From: Sphingomonadales bacterium UBA6157
GTDB lineage: Bacteria > Pseudomonadota > Alphaproteobacteria > Sphingomonadales > Sphingomonadaceae
DNA: 10,813 nucleotides
Assembly (NCBI GenBank): GCA_002423025.1
Contig: DIUN01000020.1
Location: forward strand, 243 to 11,055
Direction: 5' to 3'
Below, piece after piece: positions 8,262 through 10,813 of this stretch (position 1 is its first letter; each line of letters opens with the position of its first letter). The translations under genes and the position numbers were made by a program. The notes beneath the pieces were generated by a model. The model saw only the letters and a program-made list of their open reading frames with translations. It searched no databases and was not told where the DNA came from.

Positions 8262-9473
8262 TCAGATGCGCTCGATCAGCGTAGCGGTGCCCATGCCGGC
8301 GCCGACGCACAGCGAAACCAGCGCGGTCTGCTTGCCGGTGCGCTCCAGTTCATCGAGCACCGTACCCAGGATCATGCCGCCGGTGGCGCCGAGCGGATGG
8401 CCCATGGCGATGGCGCCGCCGTTCACATTGATCTTGTCGTGCGGGATGTTGAGCGCCTGCATGTAGCGCAGCACCACCGAGGCAAACGCCTCGTTGAGCT
8501 CGAACAGATCGACATCGGCCACGCTCATGCCAAGCCGCTTGAGCAGCTTCTCGCTGACAAGGCTGGGGCCGGTGAGCATGATGGTCGGCTCGGAGCCGAT
8601 GGATGCCATGCCGCGGATGCGGGCACGCGGCTTCAGGCCATACTTCTCGCCGATCTCCTTGTTGCCGATCAGCACGGCGGAGGCGCCATCGACGATGCCG
8701 GACGAGTTGCCGCCATGGTGAACGTGCGAAATCCGCTCGATCTCGGGATACTTCATCAGCGCAATGGCATCGAAGCCGGGCATGCCTTCGCCCATGCTTT
8801 CAAATGCCGGGGCCAGCGCGCCGAGCGACTGCATGTCGGTCTGCGGGCGCATGTGCTCGTCATGCGCCAGAACCACTTCACCGATCACGTCGCGCACCGG
8901 CACGATGCTGTTCTTGAAGCGGCCTTCGCTCCAGGCCTGCGCCGCGCGCTTCTGGCTCTCCATGGCATAGGCATCCACATCAGCGCGGCTGAAGCCATAT
9001 TTGGTGGCGATGAGATCGGCACCAATGCCCTGCGGGGCGAAATAGGTCTTGTAGGCCACTGCCGGGTCCATCGCCCAGGCACCGCCATCAGCGCCCATCG
9101 GCACGCGGCTCATGCTCTCCACACCGCCGCCGATGGCGAACATCGCCTCGCCGGAAATCACCTTGGCAGCGGCCATGTTGCAGGCTTCCAGCGCCGAGGC
9201 GCAGAAGCGGTTGATCTGCACACCCGCGGTCGTCTCGGCATAATCGGCGTTGAGCACGGCAACGCGCGCTATGTCGCTGCCCTGCTCGCCCACCGGCGCC
9301 ACGCAGCCGAGCACCACATCGTCCACATCGGCGGTGTCGATGCCGTTGCGGTCCCGAATGGCCTGCAGCATCTGCGTTGCTAGCTGGATCGGGGTGATCT
9401 CGTGCAGCTTGCCGTCCTTGCGGCCCTTGCCGCGCGGGGTGCGGACGGCATCATAGATATAGGCTTCAGCCAT
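8262..9473 (-). CDS. fadA: Acetyl-CoA acyltransferase (thiolase)
   Basis: This encodes a 403-residue thiolase performing the last step of beta-oxidation, CoA-dependent cleavage of 3-ketoacyl-CoA to acetyl-CoA and a shortened acyl-CoA. The nucleophile is C91 in NRFCASALEA (88-97). NEAFA at 327-331, GGAIAMGHPLGATG at 352-365 with H359, and the second cysteine C389 in CVGAGMG complete the active site, and the length is normal. The start is set by a GGGAGAG ribosome-binding site (9485-9479) five bases before ATG. It lies 48 bases after the acyl-CoA dehydrogenase gene and 78 bases before fadJ, all on the same strand, so its product probably acts on FadJ-made ketoacyl-CoA. A biosynthetic acetoacetyl-CoA thiolase role is possible by sequence but unlikely in this context. 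Confidence 0.92.
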   Translation of the reverse strand: MAEAYIYDAVRTPRGKGRKDGKLHEITPIQLATQMLQAIRDRNGIDTADVDDVVLGCVAPVGEQGSDIARVAVLNADYAETTAGVQINRFCASALEACNMAAAKVISGEAMFAIGGGVESMSRVPMGADGGAWAMDPAVAYKTYFAPQGIGADLIATKYGFSRADVDAYAMESQKRAAQAWSEGRFKNSIVPVRDVIGEVVLAHDEHMRPQTDMQSLGALAPAFESMGEGMPGFDAIALMKYPEIERISHVHHGGNSSGIVDGASAVLIGNKEIGEKYGLKPRARIRGMASIGSEPTIMLTGPSLVSEKLLKRLGMSVADVDLFELNEAFASVVLRYMQALNIPHDKINVNGGAIAMGHPLGATGGMILGTVLDELERTGKQTALVSLCVGAGMGTATLIERI

Positions 9474-9521
9474 TTGGTCTCTCCCAAAGTTATCTGTTTG
9501 AATTCACATCACGATCGAAAA

Positions 9522-10813
9522 TCAGAAGGCCTCCGCCGGCAGCGCCATCAGCGCCTCGCTGCCCGCTTCCAGCCGTGCCCGCAGCGACGCCGTATCGGGC
9601 ATGAAACGCTCGGCAAAATAGCGCGCCGTCACCAGCTTGGCCGTGTAGAACTCGGTGTCCGCCGCGCCGCCGTCCAGCGCGTCCTGCGCCGCCTTGGCCA
9701 TCAGCAGCCACATATGGCCCAGCGCCACAATGCCCATCAGGTGCATATAGGCCGTCGCGCCGGCGCCGGCATTGTCCGGCTTGGCCATGGCGTTCTGCAT
9801 CAGCCACATCGTGGCGGCCTGCAAATCCGCAAAACCACGCTGGAGAGCGCTGGCCATCGGCGCCAGCCGCGTGTCAGGGGCAGCATCCGCCAGCGCTTCG
9901 CCAACCAGTGCCAGATAGGCCCGCAGCCCGCGCCCGCCGTTCATCGCCAGCTTGCGGCCCACCAGGTCCATCGCCTGGATGCCATTGGTGCCCTCATAGA
10001 TCTGGGCGATCCGCGCATCGCGCACGAACTGCTCCATGCCCCATTCGCGGATATAGCCATGGCCGCCGTAAACCTGCTGCGAGGCGGTGGCGACATCATA
10101 GCCCTTGTCGGTGCAATAACCCTTGATGACCGGGGTGAGCAGCGAGATCAGGTCGTCCGCTAGCTGCCGCTCTTCCGGGGTGGCGGCCTTGTGGGAAAGG
10201 TCCACCTGCAGCGCGCCCCACAGGATCAGCGCCCGCGCGCCCTCGTTGAAGGCGCGGCCATCCATCAGCATCCGCCGCACATCGGCATGGACGATGATCG
10301 GGTCGGCCTTGGCCTCCGGGTTGGCCGGCCCGGTCAGCGCCCGGCCCTGGATCCGGTCCCGCGCATAGGTCACGGCGTTCTGGTAGGCGACTTCGCCCTG
10401 CGCCAGCCCCTGCACACCCACGCCAAGCCGCGCCGCGTTCATCATGATGAACATCGCCCGCAGGCCCTTGTTCTCCTCGCCGAGCATATAGCCCGTGGCG
10501 CCATCGTAATTCATCACGCAGGTGGCGTTGGCGTGGATGCCCATCTTGTGCTCGATCGAGCCGCACTTCACGGCATTGCGCGCACCCAGCGAGCCATCGG
10601 CATTGATGAGGAACTTGGGCACGATGAACAGCGATATGCCCTTCACATTGTCCGGGGCGCCGGTCGTCTTGGCCAGCACAAGGTGGATGATGTTGTCCGA
10701 AAGGTCATGCTCGCCGGCCGAGATGAAGATCTTGGTGCCGCTCACCTTGTAGCTGCCATCCGCCTGCGGTTCTGCACGCGTACGGATGAGGCCAAGGTCG
10801 GTGCCGCAATGCG
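9522..10813 (-). CDS. Acyl-CoA dehydrogenase with extended C-terminal domain, 5'-partial
   Basis: This is the C-terminal 429 residues of an FAD-dependent acyl-CoA dehydrogenase that introduces the trans-2 double bond in acyl-CoA, the first step of beta-oxidation. The reading frame is open to the window edge, so the GTG at 10745 is an internal valine, not a start. The visible part begins HCGTDLGLIRTRA, typical of the large dehydrogenases of about 600 residues, followed by KVSGTKIFIS of the middle beta domain. The catalytic base is the glutamate of IYEGTNGIQA (codon 9993-9995). About 150 residues follow this, matching the additional C-terminal domain (Acyl-CoA_dh_C) shared with DmdC, the methylmercaptopropionyl-CoA dehydrogenase. 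The gene leads the operon within this window, 48 bases before the thiolase gene. Chain-length preference, or a DmdC-like substrate, cannot be decided. Confidence 0.92.
   Translation of the reverse strand, partial: HCGTDLGLIRTRAEPQADGSYKVSGTKIFISAGEHDLSDNIIHLVLAKTTGAPDNVKGISLFIVPKFLINADGSLGARNAVKCGSIEHKMGIHANATCVMNYDGATGYMLGEENKGLRAMFIMMNAARLGVGVQGLAQGEVAYQNAVTYARDRIQGRALTGPANPEAKADPIIVHADVRRMLMDGRAFNEGARALILWGALQVDLSHKAATPEERQLADDLISLLTPVIKGYCTDKGYDVATASQQVYGGHGYIREWGMEQFVRDARIAQIYEGTNGIQAMDLVGRKLAMNGGRGLRAYLALVGEALADAAPDTRLAPMASALQRGFADLQAATMWLMQNAMAKPDNAGAGATAYMHLMGIVALGHMWLLMAKAAQDALDGGAADTEFYTAKLVTARYFAERFMPDTASLRARLEAGSEALMALPAEAF

Noticed and set aside
6801..9383. An 860-codon open frame on the + strand, opposite fadJ and the thiolase gene
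   Set aside because: It is exactly antisense to two genes with complete catalytic motifs, runs across their intergenic hairpin, and its product is rich in His, Gly, Arg and Asp with no domain pattern. This is expected from GC-rich codon usage on the other strand.
9474..9521. A separate promoter or terminator between the acyl-CoA dehydrogenase and thiolase genes
   Set aside because: The 48-base gap is somewhat AT-rich, but I find neither a paired -35/-10 nor a stable hairpin. Only the thiolase ribosome-binding site is clear.
10522..10752. Short + strand frames opposite the acyl-CoA dehydrogenase gene
   Set aside because: They are antisense shadows of a gene with clear dehydrogenase motifs and have no ribosome-binding site or recognisable domain.

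Overview
The window is GC-rich, densely packed chromosomal DNA and looks like an alphaproteobacterium, most likely a sphingomonad (Sphingomonadales). That placement is inferred from base composition, protein flavour and the beta-oxidation gene order, not from a search. It holds nine protein-coding genes, two of them cut by the window edges. I see no tRNA, rRNA, CRISPR array, insertion sequence or phage gene.

Left part, 1-2900. The + strand opens with the C-terminal end of a UvrD/PcrA-type DNA helicase. Two small membrane-protein genes on the - strand follow (539-919 and 1123-1440). They are diverged tandem paralogues of an unrecognised family, each with a strong ribosome-binding site and its own AT-rich upstream region. 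These AT-rich islands (about 940-1110 and 1456-1550) stand out sharply and carry repeated TGTAA/TTACA words and small dyads. An MFS_3-type exporter gene then runs on the + strand from a GTG start.

Middle, 2941-4661. A cysteine synthase gene (cysK) lies 40 bases after the MFS gene on the same strand. It runs tail to tail into a membrane-anchored calcineurin-like metallophosphoesterase gene on the - strand, overlapping it by 37 bases.

Right part, 4662-10813. This is a - strand fatty-acid beta-oxidation operon, read from right to left: an acyl-CoA dehydrogenase with an extended C-terminus (5' end outside the window), a thiolase, a bifunctional enoyl-CoA hydratase/3-hydroxyacyl-CoA dehydrogenase (FadB/FadJ type) and an Old-Yellow-Enzyme-family flavin oxidoreductase. 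The metallophosphoesterase may be the last gene of the same transcript. The first three give a complete beta-oxidation spiral: dehydrogenation, hydration plus second oxidation, and thiolysis. The oxidoreductase may be an auxiliary enoyl/dienoyl reductase; its start is one base past the fadJ stop. A near-perfect hairpin lies between the thiolase and fadJ genes, and its one irregular pair is a G-U wobble only in the operon's own RNA.

The most likely under-described items are the paired small membrane proteins with their AT-rich regulatory islands and the intercistronic hairpin. I found no convincing sign of a wholly new multi-gene system; most of the window is ordinary core metabolism.
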